From contig JBJKYB010000002.1 in the NCBI GenBank assembly GCA_045561235.1, positions 124,001 to 188,000 on the forward strand: a DNA stretch of 64,000 nt. The letters run 5' to 3'. Positions 17,726 to 27,073 of the stretch are shown here, in pieces. How positions within the stretch are numbered: the stretch's first letter is position 1; each line of letters begins with the position of its first letter. The translations under genes were made by a program, and so were the position numbers. The notes beneath the pieces were generated by a model. That model saw only the letters and a list, made by a program, of their open reading frames with translations, was not told the DNA's origin and made no database searches. This DNA comes from GCA-2705445 sp002705445 (GTDB taxonomy: Bacteria > Pseudomonadota > Gammaproteobacteria > Poriferisulfidales > GCA-002705445).

Positions 17726-18383
17726 GAATTTTTTGCACAATTATTTCAATTGAGTATTCGCCATTACTATGAACATATGGATCGCTATTTGTATATCCTT
17801 CAGAGCAAATTTCAGAACTTATTATTTTAAAGTTATTTAAATTATTCTTTATTAATGGAATTAATCCCAATGTACATGGCTGCTCATCTTTATCAAGAGT
17901 AAAATAGTGTTTATGATCAAGGCTGAAACGTGAAGGAAGATTTTTTTTCTTTTCATATAAATCTCTATCAGGGATATATAAGATAAGATAGCCATTTTTT
18001 TTTACAACTTTCCACCAGTTTTTTAAAGCAATCGCAGGATCATCTAGATGCTCAAGTAAATGTGAAGAATATACAAAATCATATTTATTGTTAATTACTT
18101 TTTTTATGTAGTGAGCGTCGCCATCTTCAATATCAAAACCTTCACAACTTTTTGTCAATGCGTCTCCACCATAACCAATATCTAAACCATTTCCATTACA
18201 ATATAACTCAAAGAAATTTTGCTTCATTCTTCTATGTCTAGCTTTCGTTGTCTCTTTTTCTAAAACTGGTCTATTTAAAAATTTAAATCTAATTTTATTT
18301 ATCGAATAGTATATTTTTGGGAAATATTTTAAAAATATATCCGAAAATATTATTCTGATTATCTTTATAATAAATTTTTCCAT
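17718..18383 (-). CDS. Class I SAM-dependent methyltransferase
   Basis: Putative methyltransferase of 221 residues. Motif I is seen as GLDIGYGGD (about 85-93), and SSHLLEHLDDPAIAL (about 126-140) is the typical Methyltransf_11 post-motif. The first 30 residues are basic and hydrophobic and may touch the membrane. It overlaps the Rieske gene by 8 nt, so the two are likely made together. The acceptor is unknown; sugar O-methylation is the simplest guess given the context. Confidence 0.8.
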   Translation of the reverse strand: MEKFIIKIIRIIFSDIFLKYFPKIYYSINKIRFKFLNRPVLEKETTKARHRRMKQNFFELYCNGNGLDIGYGGDALTKSCEGFDIEDGDAHYIKKVINNKYDFVYSSHLLEHLDDPAIALKNWWKVVKKNGYLILYIPDRDLYEKKKNLPSRFSLDHKHYFTLDKDEQPCTLGLIPLIKNNLNNFKIISSEICSEGYTNSDPYVHSNGEYSIEIIVQKIHG

Positions 18384-18400
18384 AATAATAAATTCAAATT

Positions 18401-19393
18401 TTAAGTATTTGTATATTTCTCTTTAGGCTTACCAAGCATTATAAAGGATATGCCGCAAAATAAACTGATTATTGAAAATAAAATTCTCAAAGTGATAAAA
18501 AATATTGTACCAAATGCATAATCTGAATATAAGGAATTATTCAAAATTAATAATGTAAAGTAGTTATATGTGCTTTCTCCAACACCTATGCCTCCAGGAG
18601 TTATTGGAACACTATTGGCTATTATACTCAAAGTAATAGCTGATATTGATTCAGCTATACTTAAAAAATCTAATTTTAATATTTTAGCTACTAGATAAAA
18701 CGCACTTGCAAAAATAATATGATTGAATATTGATATTAACCAACATTTAAAAATTAGCTTTTTCTTATTTCTATATAAGTTCAATATATTAATAATTTTA
18801 ACTAAGACCTCTCTAAAACGCCCCATATTATCTTTTTTTATAATATTAATCAGAATATTCGGTAATTTTTTAATATAAAATAATAAAAATATTATAAATA
18901 TAAAAGTACCATATATTAAATATAAAAATATAAAAATTGAATATAGATTTTGATTAAAAAATATCTTTTCTATGAAAAATAAACTTGCAAAAATGCAAAG
19001 TGTTAGCATGGAATGCAAGCCTATTATTCTTGCAATTATTACAGTTATTACAGATGCTGTTCTTCTTTTTTCTTCAGTATATTTGTACAAATAAAAACTT
19101 TTTATGACGTCTCCACCTGCACCACCAGGCATGAATAAATTAAAAAAAACACCAGTACTGTACATTAGAAATGACGTTTTGTAGTTAATGTTGTATTTTT
19201 GATCTCTAAGTAAATTCCACCATATAAATGTTGATATTGGTATTGTTAAAATCAAAAGTAGAGCTGCCGGAACAATATTAAAATTTAATAAATAAGAAAA
19301 ACTATTTAAATCTATTATTTCATAGTTAATTAGGAAGAATATTACTAATAAAACAATTATTATTTTTAATAGCAAAAATATTTTTTTTTTCAT
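18401..19393 (-). CDS. Polytopic membrane protein of the lysylphosphatidylglycerol synthase TM/UPF0104 family
   Basis: Integral membrane protein of 330 residues with about eight hydrophobic helices. The conserved family segments are visible: FNLFMPGGAGGDVIKSFYLYK (about 89-109, shown in part), EKRRTASVITVIIARIIGL, and SVPITPGGIGVGEST. These match the AglD/YbhN/MprF-N group found in many glycan and lipid clusters, thought to flip or modify lipid-linked substrates. It is 17 nt upstream of the methyltransferase gene. The exact role is unknown; there is no catalytic C-terminal domain as in MprF. Confidence 0.82.
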   Translation of the reverse strand: MKKKIFLLLKIIIVLLVIFFLINYEIIDLNSFSYLLNFNIVPAALLLILTIPISTFIWWNLLRDQKYNINYKTSFLMYSTGVFFNLFMPGGAGGDVIKSFYLYKYTEEKRRTASVITVIIARIIGLHSMLTLCIFASLFFIEKIFFNQNLYSIFIFLYLIYGTFIFIIFLLFYIKKLPNILINIIKKDNMGRFREVLVKIINILNLYRNKKKLIFKCWLISIFNHIIFASAFYLVAKILKLDFLSIAESISAITLSIIANSVPITPGGIGVGESTYNYFTLLILNNSLYSDYAFGTIFFITLRILFSIISLFCGISFIMLGKPKEKYTNT

Positions 19394-19408
19394 GGATATT
19401 TTAATAGA

Positions 19409-19693
19409 TTATGTATCTATAAAAAAAGGTTTATATAATAAATAGCTGTAATTTGGAATAGTTCCATATCTAAGCCAAGTAGCAATTCTAATATCTTTTA
19501 CATTTTGAATTCCATAATGCATTCCAAAAGCATCTACTATATAAACATCTCCTGGATTACAATCTAAAGGTGTATAGTTTTCAGCTTTAACTTTTAAAGA
19601 ATTATTACTTCCATTTAGATACATTTTTGTAAATCTATTTTTTAATAAAATATAAAAACGATAAAATAAATTATTTTTAATATCTGATTTCAT
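19409..19693 (-). pseudogene. C-terminal remnant of a phytanoyl-CoA-type 2OG dioxygenase
   Basis: A 94-residue reading frame that looks like only the last third of a PhyH-family Fe(II)/2-oxoglutarate enzyme. CNPGDVYIVDAFGMHYG contains the distal iron-ligand His, and RIATWLRYG contains the 2OG-binding Arg. The N-terminal core with the His-x-Asp pair is missing, and only 88 nt of AT-rich sequence separates it from the divergent gene at 19782. It is therefore probably a decayed gene rather than an active enzyme. It could instead be a small binding protein, but that seems less likely. Confidence 0.55.
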
Positions 19694-19747
19694 TTTTTAA
19701 ATTTTATACATTATTTAAAAAATAGCAATAATAATGAATTTTTAAGG

Positions 19748-19753
19748 TATAAT
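19748..19753 (+). promoter_or_regulatory. Consensus -10 box (TATAAT) upstream of the GT-C-like gene
   Basis: An exact TATAAT lies 28 nt before the ATG at 19782 in the divergent gap 19694-19781. No good TTGACA-like -35 lies at 16-18 nt, so strength is uncertain; exact -10 matches also arise easily in sequence this AT-rich. It is listed because it is correctly positioned for the membrane-protein pair. Confidence 0.4.
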
Positions 19754-19781
19754 TTTACAAATTAATCATTAAAAATAATTT

Positions 19782-21803
19782 ATGCTTATAAAAATTTTTA
19801 AATATCTCCTAATTTCATTGCCTTTATTTATAGCTAGTCTATGGCATTTAGAAAACGGTTTACCAGCTGTTGCAGATGGTGCGGCCTATTTGGAAACTTC
19901 TATGTATATAGCAAATTTTTGGCACAGTGGAAATTATTCTGCTTTTTTAGACAACTATTTCACGTGGAGAGGTTGGAGGCCAATATTGTTTCCAAATATA
20001 GTAGCTCCATTCTTAATAGTTACTAATGATGTTCTATTAGGTACTATGCTTACTCATTTATTTTGTAATGCAGTAACTATTTTTTTTACTTACAAGATTT
20101 TTTCTTTATCACTCGGCAAGCTTGCGTCTGCTGTTTGTACATCCTTCATCTGTATGTCAATTTCAGTATATTTTGGCGGCTTAGATTCACCATTATTTTC
20201 AGAAATTGCCTTTATACCAGTTGTTCTAGGAACCTTATACTATCTTCATATGTCTAACAATTTTCAAAATAAGAAAGGATCTTTGCTTTTTTCACTATTT
20301 TTATTTTTATGTATTGCAATAAGACCTGCTCAATCTGTTATTCATATAACACTTCCTATATTTGGATATTTTATTTATAAAGCATACTCGGGAGAAATTA
20401 ACATAAAAGAATCAAGTAGAGCAATTTCAATAATTATATTTAGCGCTTTAATAATTTTTCTGAGTAGAGTTTTATCAATGCTTTTTCTTGAGGGAGAGCA
20501 AAATACTATATATAAAATTGATCCACCAAAATCCGGAGAAATTTTTGTTGCAATTACATGCTTACTATTTGCAATAAATATAATTACAGCATCAATTTAC
20601 GTTTTTTATAAAAAAAAATTTACACAACCAAGTAAAAACTATTTATTAATTAGTATATCTATATTTTCTATACTAATGATAATTTATTGGTATCCATTTA
20701 TCTCAAATTTATATAATTGGGTTTATGCAAACTCTTTTGGGCATCTCGTGAATTTTTATGTTAAACCTGATATTGGTTTACATATGTGGTTTCATAAAAT
20801 ATTTTTTGACGGTGGATATTTTCAATATATGATCATATTCACCTTGTTTTCTTTTACTTTCTTAAGAAAATATATAAAAAAAATATTTTTCAAGGCTGAA
20901 GCTCAGGCCAACACTGGTAAAATTTTCAAATTCGAAGATATAAATTTATTATTATTTTTAACTATCCCAATTCCATTTTTAACGTTTTTTACTACACCAC
21001 AGGATCATTTTAGAATTGTTTCAATAGCTATCTTTTGTACTTTAATTTTAATGCTGACCTATATTTTTAAAAATGCCAACAAAAATATGATTTTTTCTAC
21101 AATTTTAGTCTCCGTACTCATTAAGTTCTTAGGTTTTAATACAATGATTTTTGCTAATGAAAATAACTATGGCTATGGTACTAACGAAGGAATAATAGTT
21201 GAATCTATTATTGGTAGAAATATGCCAGCACCAATCAATTTAAAGCCGCATCCAGCTTATTTAATTCTTGATGAATTAAATAAATTTGTTCTTAAGAATG
21301 AAAATAACCATATTAAACAAATTTGTAAACCAGCAAGTGGATTTGAGAGAGTTGACACTTTTATATTGTCAACCTTATCAAAAGATAATAAGTATGATTA
21401 TAATCTTGCAATACCTATTCCAAAGAAAAATATGATAAAAAGAAATCATCATGATCAAATGAGCATCCTTGATAATTGTAATGCAATTTTATTAACTAAT
21501 CCTGCTGTTGTAGGTCTTACACTGTACTTAGATAAAAATAATAATAGTGTGACCTCAGATTTCAAAGCGTCAGAAGATACAATAAAGCTATACAGAAATA
21601 TTATTAATAATACTGTTCCGCAAATACTTAAAAGCAGAATAAATCAAAGCTTACGTTTTCATGTCTTAGTATCATACTTATATCTTACTAATAATCTTGA
21701 AAAATATAACTGGGGAGTTAAAGAATGCTTTGAGTATAAATCTATTGATTTTGAAAATAAAACTATCGTAGAAAAGGCCTGCATAGCAACAAAATTAAAA
21801 TGA
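19782..21803 (+). CDS. Large polytopic membrane protein, GT-C-like, first of a tandem pair
   Basis: Integral membrane protein of 673 residues with roughly a dozen helices over the first 430 residues and a soluble C-terminal domain of about 240. The loop after helix 1 contains VADGAAYLETSMYIANFW (about 31-48), with an acidic residue where GT-C enzymes such as ArnT/PMT have their catalytic Asp. A WRGWRP motif follows. This topology suggests a transferase using a lipid-linked sugar donor on the periplasmic side. It shares spacing and motifs with the next gene (GWR, PLFSEIAF/PLYSEIAF, RPAQ/RPMQ, and EKACI near the C-terminus), which overlaps its stop by 4 nt. No specific family is recognised. Confidence 0.65.
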   Translation: MLIKIFKYLLISLPLFIASLWHLENGLPAVADGAAYLETSMYIANFWHSGNYSAFLDNYFTWRGWRPILFPNIVAPFLIVTNDVLLGTMLTHLFCNAVTIFFTYKIFSLSLGKLASAVCTSFICMSISVYFGGLDSPLFSEIAFIPVVLGTLYYLHMSNNFQNKKGSLLFSLFLFLCIAIRPAQSVIHITLPIFGYFIYKAYSGEINIKESSRAISIIIFSALIIFLSRVLSMLFLEGEQNTIYKIDPPKSGEIFVAITCLLFAINIITASIYVFYKKKFTQPSKNYLLISISIFSILMIIYWYPFISNLYNWVYANSFGHLVNFYVKPDIGLHMWFHKIFFDGGYFQYMIIFTLFSFTFLRKYIKKIFFKAEAQANTGKIFKFEDINLLLFLTIPIPFLTFFTTPQDHFRIVSIAIFCTLILMLTYIFKNANKNMIFSTILVSVLIKFLGFNTMIFANENNYGYGTNEGIIVESIIGRNMPAPINLKPHPAYLILDELNKFVLKNENNHIKQICKPASGFERVDTFILSTLSKDNKYDYNLAIPIPKKNMIKRNHHDQMSILDNCNAILLTNPAVVGLTLYLDKNNNSVTSDFKASEDTIKLYRNIINNTVPQILKSRINQSLRFHVLVSYLYLTNNLEKYNWGVKECFEYKSIDFENKTIVEKACIATKLK

Positions 21804-23833
21804 AATTTTTCAACGCAAATATAATTAAATATATTATTTTATCTTTTCCAATAATATCTCTTATTATGTGGTCATTTAATAATAGTCAGATTACAAATTA
21901 TGATGGCGCAGCATATATAGACTACGCCGTTTACGTAAGTTCAGCATGGGAACAAGGAAATTTTATAGAATTTGTAGAAAGATTTTTTGGTTACAGAGGA
22001 TGGAGAGTAAATAATTTCCATTATTTCTATTTGCTACCTCTTATAATTACAGGACAAAATTTATTTGCTTCAGCGTTTATTGTGAATCTATTCTTTTTAT
22101 CACTGTCATTATTTTTTATATATAAAATATTTAGACTATATTTATCAAAAATTGATTCATCATTTTGTGCAAGTATAATATGTTGCACTCACTTAATAAT
22201 ATTCGGTGGTTATTCTCATCCACTGTATTCAGAAATTGCATTTGTTCCATTTACTATTGCAACTTTTTACTACTTATTTAAAAGTAGAGTATTCAGTGAT
22301 AAAAAAAACTCATATATGTTTGCGCTATTTTTATTTTTAGTCATTTCTTTGAGGCCAATGCAAGGGATTATAAACTTAATTATTCCTTTGGTTATTTATT
22401 CAGTAATTCATGTACGTAATAAAAGTTTAAGCATAAATGAAATATCAAAATCGCTGCTAATATTTTTTTCTTGTCTGAGCTTATTATTTATAATAGAAAT
22501 AGCTCCTTATGAATTTAGTGTTCAAAATAACGAGGTTTTGAAAAGTATTGGCTCTGTAAGTGCAATGAAAATTTTCGAAATCACAGCTTTAATTACTATT
22601 TTAGCGACATTATCAATATATATATTTTATATATTTAACACTGCCAAGATAAAAATTTCTGTAAAAAAGTTCTATTTATATGAATCATTTGTACTATTAT
22701 CAATATTATTTGTACTATTTTATTTTCAGCATTTCAGTGAACTATATAGATGGATATATATAGCTAGCTTTGGTTCACATGTAGAAAATTATAAAAATAT
22801 AACTCCTATATTTGATACTTTGCGTGAATTAATTATGAAAGGGAGCTTATTTTTATTTACCTTAATTTTTATATTATTCATATTCACTTTTATAAAAATT
22901 AATTTTCAAAAAATTAAAAATAGAATTGATGATAAAAATATTTATATATTGCTATATGCGTTTCCAATTCCTATTTTAATATATATATTTACAGCACAAA
23001 ATAATTATAGAGTTGTTACTCTTTCTATGATTTTACTACTTATCTTTTCATTAATTTATATTTGTATAAATAATAAGAATTCAAATTTAAAAAATACTTT
23101 TTTATTTTTTATGTTATCTGTAATTTTTTCTGGTAATTATATAAAATTTAATATTACTCAAGAAAATAGAAGTTTTTACTATAAAGATAACGATATTAAT
23201 TTTGTTAAATATATTGTAGGAAGTACTCCAAGTCCAATAAATGTATTCCCTAATCCTAATGAAACACTTATTTTAGAAATTTCTAAAATCTCAAAAAAAT
23301 ACAATATAAAGAGCTTCGCTATTCAAGAATCAGGCATGGAGGCCATTGATCCGTCTTATGCTTCCCTACTTAGCAAAGTCGAAAAATATAATTATTTTCA
23401 TCTAAATACTTTAGTAGCTCCCAATTCTAGTGAGGATATGAACTTCGAATATATTAAAAATTATGATGCGTTAGTAATTGTTAATCCAATTTCACTTCAC
23501 AAAATTTCACACGGCACTCTTGAAGTTGATAAAATTGTAAAAGATTTTGAAATAGATTCAAATTCCCTTGGTGCTCTTGAAAAAAATTCTACCAATATTG
23601 GCTTTTTTGAGGATTTCATAAATAAAAGAAATATTGATCAACAATGGATTAACAAATTAAATAATAGTTCTCTACATGCTATTTATCTTGCGTACTCATA
23701 TATGAATCAGGACTTGCATCGTGCTAATTGGAGAGTTATTAAATGCTTTGATTTATTTAATGAAGATACAGCTTTTCAAGAAAAGGCATGTATTTTTTTA
23801 AATACTAATAAACATATTAAAATAACGAAATAA
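21800..23833 (+). CDS. Large polytopic membrane protein, GT-C-like, second of a tandem pair
   Basis: Paralogue of the preceding gene, 677 residues, with the same layout: N-terminal helix, NYDGAAYIDYAVYVSSAW loop (about 31-49), RGWR, HPLYSEIAFVPF, SLRPMQG, many helices, then a soluble C-terminal region ending near WRVIKCFD and EKACI. The ATGA overlap with the first gene indicates coupled translation and origin by tandem duplication, although the two have diverged strongly. Probably a glycan or lipid-linked sugar transferase of the GT-C superfamily. An O-antigen polymerase-like role is also possible. Confidence 0.65.
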   Translation: MKFFNANIIKYIILSFPIISLIMWSFNNSQITNYDGAAYIDYAVYVSSAWEQGNFIEFVERFFGYRGWRVNNFHYFYLLPLIITGQNLFASAFIVNLFFLSLSLFFIYKIFRLYLSKIDSSFCASIICCTHLIIFGGYSHPLYSEIAFVPFTIATFYYLFKSRVFSDKKNSYMFALFLFLVISLRPMQGIINLIIPLVIYSVIHVRNKSLSINEISKSLLIFFSCLSLLFIIEIAPYEFSVQNNEVLKSIGSVSAMKIFEITALITILATLSIYIFYIFNTAKIKISVKKFYLYESFVLLSILFVLFYFQHFSELYRWIYIASFGSHVENYKNITPIFDTLRELIMKGSLFLFTLIFILFIFTFIKINFQKIKNRIDDKNIYILLYAFPIPILIYIFTAQNNYRVVTLSMILLLIFSLIYICINNKNSNLKNTFLFFMLSVIFSGNYIKFNITQENRSFYYKDNDINFVKYIVGSTPSPINVFPNPNETLILEISKISKKYNIKSFAIQESGMEAIDPSYASLLSKVEKYNYFHLNTLVAPNSSEDMNFEYIKNYDALVIVNPISLHKISHGTLEVDKIVKDFEIDSNSLGALEKNSTNIGFFEDFINKRNIDQQWINKLNNSSLHAIYLAYSYMNQDLHRANWRVIKCFDLFNEDTAFQEKACIFLNTNKHIKITK

Positions 23834-23834
23834 G

Positions 23835-23862
23835 TTTAACTATATATTAATTTTTGTATAAT
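23835..23862 (+). promoter_or_regulatory. Candidate gmhA promoter
   Basis: TTTAAC (23835-23840), a 16-nt spacer and an exact TATAAT (23857-23862) precede the gmhA ATG by about 29 nt. The -35 matches only 3 of 6 consensus bases. The site lies in the 58-nt gap after the GT-C pair and could give gmhA its own transcription start. Confidence 0.4.
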
Positions 23863-23891
23863 ACTAGCTCTATAACAAATAATAAAATATC

Positions 23892-24467
23892 ATGGAAAAT
23901 AAAATAAATGACTATTTTGACGAAGTTTCAAAAAATTTTGTTAAATTAAAAAATCAAACAGAAAATATTGAGTTAGCTGCAGATGCTGTAATAAAATCTT
24001 TACAAAAAGGTAATAAAATTATTTTTTGTGGCAATGGTGGATCCGCGGGTGATTCTCAGCATCTTGCCGCCGAACTAATGGGCAGATATAAAGTTGATAG
24101 AAAACCTTTGCCTGCAATATCATTAACAGTTGATACTTCAGCGATCACAGCTATCGGCAATGATTATGGATATGAAAATGTTTTTTCAAGACAGCTTAAA
24201 GGTATTGGTAATAAAGATGATGTTTTAATTTCTATTTCTACTAGCGGAAAAAGTAAAAATGTTCTTGAGGCAATTAAAGAAGCAAAAAAAATGGGTATAT
24301 ACGTTATATCATTTACAGGAATAAGTGACTCAGAAATGAAAAAATTGAGTGATCTTACGATTAGTGCTCAAAGCAATGAAACCAATCATATCCAAGAGAT
24401 GCATATTGCTATAGGACAATTGATATGTGGAATTGTTGAAGATGCAGTTATACAAAATAAAATTTAG
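23892..24467 (+). CDS. gmhA: Phosphoheptose isomerase GmhA
   Basis: Converts sedoheptulose 7-phosphate to D-glycero-D-manno-heptose 7-phosphate, the first step of heptose activation. The 191-residue SIS-domain protein has the GmhA signatures FCGNGGSAGDSQHLAAEL (about 48-65, in part), GNDYGYENVFSRQ, SISTSGKSKNV and NHIQEMHIAIGQ. This combination separates it from other SIS proteins such as KdsD. With the hddA-like kinase and the HddC-GmhB fusion it completes a GDP-heptose pathway in the island. Its end overlaps the convergent gene at 24464. Confidence 0.93.
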   Translation: MENKINDYFDEVSKNFVKLKNQTENIELAADAVIKSLQKGNKIIFCGNGGSAGDSQHLAAELMGRYKVDRKPLPAISLTVDTSAITAIGNDYGYENVFSRQLKGIGNKDDVLISISTSGKSKNVLEAIKEAKKMGIYVISFTGISDSEMKKLSDLTISAQSNETNHIQEMHIAIGQLICGIVEDAVIQNKI

Positions 24468-25435
24468 TAAGATTTGTAATTAAATAATATATGTATTAAC
24501 CATCTAAATGAAAACATAGTCTTCTGAGATATTCTTCTTAAAAAACCACCTCCTCCATATTCAAGATAAAATAATCTTCTATATAAATTTATAAAAAATA
24601 TTCTCATTTTTGACAATCCGTAAGGCACTTTTATATCACCAATAGTATATGTCTTTCCTTTTTTTATAATTGAATCATCTATTTTATATTCTATTTTAAT
24701 AATCTCGCAGTAAATTTTAGCAGCTATTTTTTTTGCCAACTCTTGTGTCTTATGACTTTCTGAAACACCCCATGCTTTTAACATTTTTTTTAATACTAAT
24801 CGATCGTCAATAGATTGCGAGATATGTTTTCTCATATTTATATTATTGCAGGGTACATCCCTTGCGGCCCTAAAATTATTATTAAACTTATCAAAATTTT
24901 CCAAATAGAACATTACAGTCTGGTTAAATGAATCAATACTAAAACATGGTATATCACCCACTAAATCTCTCCATTTCTTTGTACAAACATCAATATCTTC
25001 AGGCATACTTATACACTGCCAATAGTCGGTATAGCTAAAATGCTTTCTCCATCCCAGCCTTAATCTAAAAATATCATCTGGAAAATAATGCTTATATTTA
25101 AGCAGTTCAATATCCCAATTCACGGACTCAAATTTCATATCATCGGCTAGAGCCAAAACAAAATACGAATTATCATCGCAATTTTTAATTAATTTCGACA
25201 TTATTTGGTGCTGATTATATAAACCACCTTCGTAAATAGAATAATACTTAATTTTTAATTTTGTATTAATGCTTGAACAGTATTCTTTAAAATGTATTTC
25301 TCCAATATCACAACCAACTAGCACCTCAATAGAAGATAAATTTTTTGCGGTAGACTCAATATTTGATATTAATTTTTTAAAATTATCTATTTTATTCGAA
25401 CATAATATTATAGATATTTCTACGGAGCTAGACAT
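24464..25435 (-). CDS. Putative GT-A glycosyltransferase, island paralogue family member A
   Basis: Protein of 323 residues sharing a clear pattern with two others in the island (29004 and 38108). It has an N-terminal strand EISIILCSN, an acidic LADDM (about 97-100), W-D-x3-LKY, the FPDDIFRLR block (118-126), WQC (139-141), TKKW (152-155), and SIDSFNQTV (167-174). The acidic pair after the second strand block is consistent with a GT-A metal site, but no database family is recalled. The ATG at 25435 is chosen over a TTG-proximal upstream Met because a GGAAG ribosome site lies 7 nt before it. The extra N-terminal DQDD/DDDD cluster of its paralogues is absent. Last gene of the long minus-strand run. 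Confidence 0.6.
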   Translation of the reverse strand: MSSSVEISIILCSNKIDNFKKLISNIESTAKNLSSIEVLVGCDIGEIHFKEYCSSINTKLKIKYYSIYEGGLYNQHQIMSKLIKNCDDNSYFVLALADDMKFESVNWDIELLKYKHYFPDDIFRLRLGWRKHFSYTDYWQCISMPEDIDVCTKKWRDLVGDIPCFSIDSFNQTVMFYLENFDKFNNNFRAARDVPCNNINMRKHISQSIDDRLVLKKMLKAWGVSESHKTQELAKKIAAKIYCEIIKIEYKIDDSIIKKGKTYTIGDIKVPYGLSKMRIFFINLYRRLFYLEYGGGGFLRRISQKTMFSFRWLIHILFNYKSY

Positions 25436-26078
25436 TTTCTTTTCTTCCATCAAGTATTAATTCATTAATATTTTTATAATAATTGTTATATATTGAATCC
25501 ACGACATAGCTTATTTCCATACCATTAATTATTGTGCTATTTGTTTTTATACCTGAAGGATAAACATCTAAAATGTTTATGTTATCATATTCTTTTTTTA
25601 AACAACCTGAAAATCCTTTTAAACCCCACTTTGTCGAGGCATATAGTGATCTTAGTTTTTTTGTCTCAATGCCTGACATGGAATTTATATTGATAATTCC
25701 ATTTAAAAAAGCAATCATACTATGTGTTAATAAAATTGGAGCTTTTAAATTTATATCTATAATTTTATTGATATAATTTGTATCTAAATCTAAAAAATCT
25801 TTGTTAGCACAATGCATGCCAGCATTATTTATAAGTAAATTAGTTTTTTTTGATTTCGCATATTCGCTTAAGCCTAAAATCTCTTGATAATTATTTAAGT
25901 CACATGCGTAATAATCAATAGAACTGTCAGATGACATTGATAATTTTATTTTTTTTAATGTTTTCTCTTCTGTTCCGTGAAGGATTATTTTATGCCCTTT
26001 TTCAAAAAAATATTTCGCTAAGCTTTTTCCTAAACCTTTGCTAGAACCAGTTATTAATACTTTATCTAATTTTGGCAT
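25428..26078 (-). CDS. Classical short-chain dehydrogenase/reductase
   Basis: NAD(P)-dependent oxidoreductase of 216 residues. It has the glycine motif TGSSKGLGKSL (about 10-20), the NNAG motif (LLINNAGMH, about 83-91), the serine region NINSMSGIE, and catalytic YASTK (about 145-149) at the usual spacing. It is a classical SDR, unlike the extended epimerases around it. A ketosugar reductase in the pathway encoded by the same run is a reasonable inference, for example reducing a 4-keto or branch carbonyl. It overlaps the downstream gene by 8 nt and is 2 nt from the upstream epimerase. Confidence 0.85.
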   Translation of the reverse strand: MPKLDKVLITGSSKGLGKSLAKYFFEKGHKIILHGTEEKTLKKIKLSMSSDSSIDYYACDLNNYQEILGLSEYAKSKKTNLLINNAGMHCANKDFLDLDTNYINKIIDINLKAPILLTHSMIAFLNGIININSMSGIETKKLRSLYASTKWGLKGFSGCLKKEYDNINILDVYPSGIKTNSTIINGMEISYVVDSIYNNYYKNINELILDGRKENV

Positions 26079-26080
26079 AT

Positions 26081-27073
26081 TTATTTATTATATACTTTAT
26101 CTGTAAAAGCATTATATTTCATATCTTTAGTATTTTTATTTTTTATAAACCATTCTATAGTATTCTTTATACCTTCTTTTAGTGGAGTTTTTGCTATTAT
26201 TCCTATACTTTTTGCTCTTTCTGTGCTCATTAATCTTTTTTTATCTCCTGATGGTTTTGAGGTATCCCAAACTAAATTGCATTTATCTGGCATTAATTCA
26301 GCAATATTTTCTGCAATTTCTTTAATTTTAACACCTTCTCCACTTCCTAGATTAATTGGCTTATTGTAGCCTTTTTCAATTACCTTCATCATTCCTAAAG
26401 CCACGTCTTTTGAATATATAAAATCTCTAATAGGCGAGCCATCACCCCATACTGTCAAAGGTCTTTCCCCAGATAAAGCTCTATTAATTAAACTAGGAAT
26501 TACCATTGCATTTTCTGGATCAAAATTGTCATACGGCCCATAAACGTTTGCTGGTCTTACTATAGATATTTTATCCCATTTATACTGTATTTCGTAAGCT
26601 TGCGCTTGAAGTTCACCCATTCTTTTTGCCCACCCTGCAAACCTATCATTTTCTGAAGGAAATGTTGACCAAACATCATCTTCCACAAATATATCTGTTG
26701 GATGATAAACACCGATACTACTTGTAAAGAGATATCTTTCAACATTACATTGTCTTGCGGCTTCCATCATATTTATTGAAAAAGTAATTGTGGGTATAAA
26801 AAAACTGGCTGGGTTTTCCATAGTCATCTTTGGAGATCCTTTAACACCAACTAGATTAAATACAATATCTTGCCCTTTACAAACATCCAAACAATTATTG
26901 AAATTTCTTAAATCTATATTTTTAAATACTAACTTGTCAGACAAATCTTTAGGCTGATCTAAAGAGACTATTGTTACTTTTGCTTCTTGCTCTAAAAGAA
27001 GATCTACTAGCGGCCTACCTATTAATCCAGTACCACCTGTAACTAAAACATTTTTATTTTTATAAAATCCCAT
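26081..27073 (-). CDS. NAD-dependent epimerase/dehydratase-fold protein, catalytic Tyr position altered
   Basis: Extended SDR of about 330 residues with VTGGTGLIGRPL (NAD site) near the start, SSIGVYHP, WGDGSPIRDFIYSKDVA and NLGSGEGVKI. At the catalytic position it reads FAGWAKRMGELQ: the Lys is present, but the residue four before it is Ala instead of Tyr, with a Phe next to it. Other members may share this, so it could be a distinct subfamily. The ATG at 27073 follows a GAAGAAG stretch and overlaps the hddA end by 14 nt; alternative starts lie up to 25 codons upstream. Likely a nucleotide-sugar or heptose epimerase, substrate unknown. Confidence 0.78.
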   Translation of the reverse strand: MGFYKNKNVLVTGGTGLIGRPLVDLLLEQEAKVTIVSLDQPKDLSDKLVFKNIDLRNFNNCLDVCKGQDIVFNLVGVKGSPKMTMENPASFFIPTITFSINMMEAARQCNVERYLFTSSIGVYHPTDIFVEDDVWSTFPSENDRFAGWAKRMGELQAQAYEIQYKWDKISIVRPANVYGPYDNFDPENAMVIPSLINRALSGERPLTVWGDGSPIRDFIYSKDVALGMMKVIEKGYNKPINLGSGEGVKIKEIAENIAELMPDKCNLVWDTSKPSGDKKRLMSTERAKSIGIIAKTPLKEGIKNTIEWFIKNKNTKDMKYNAFTDKVYNK

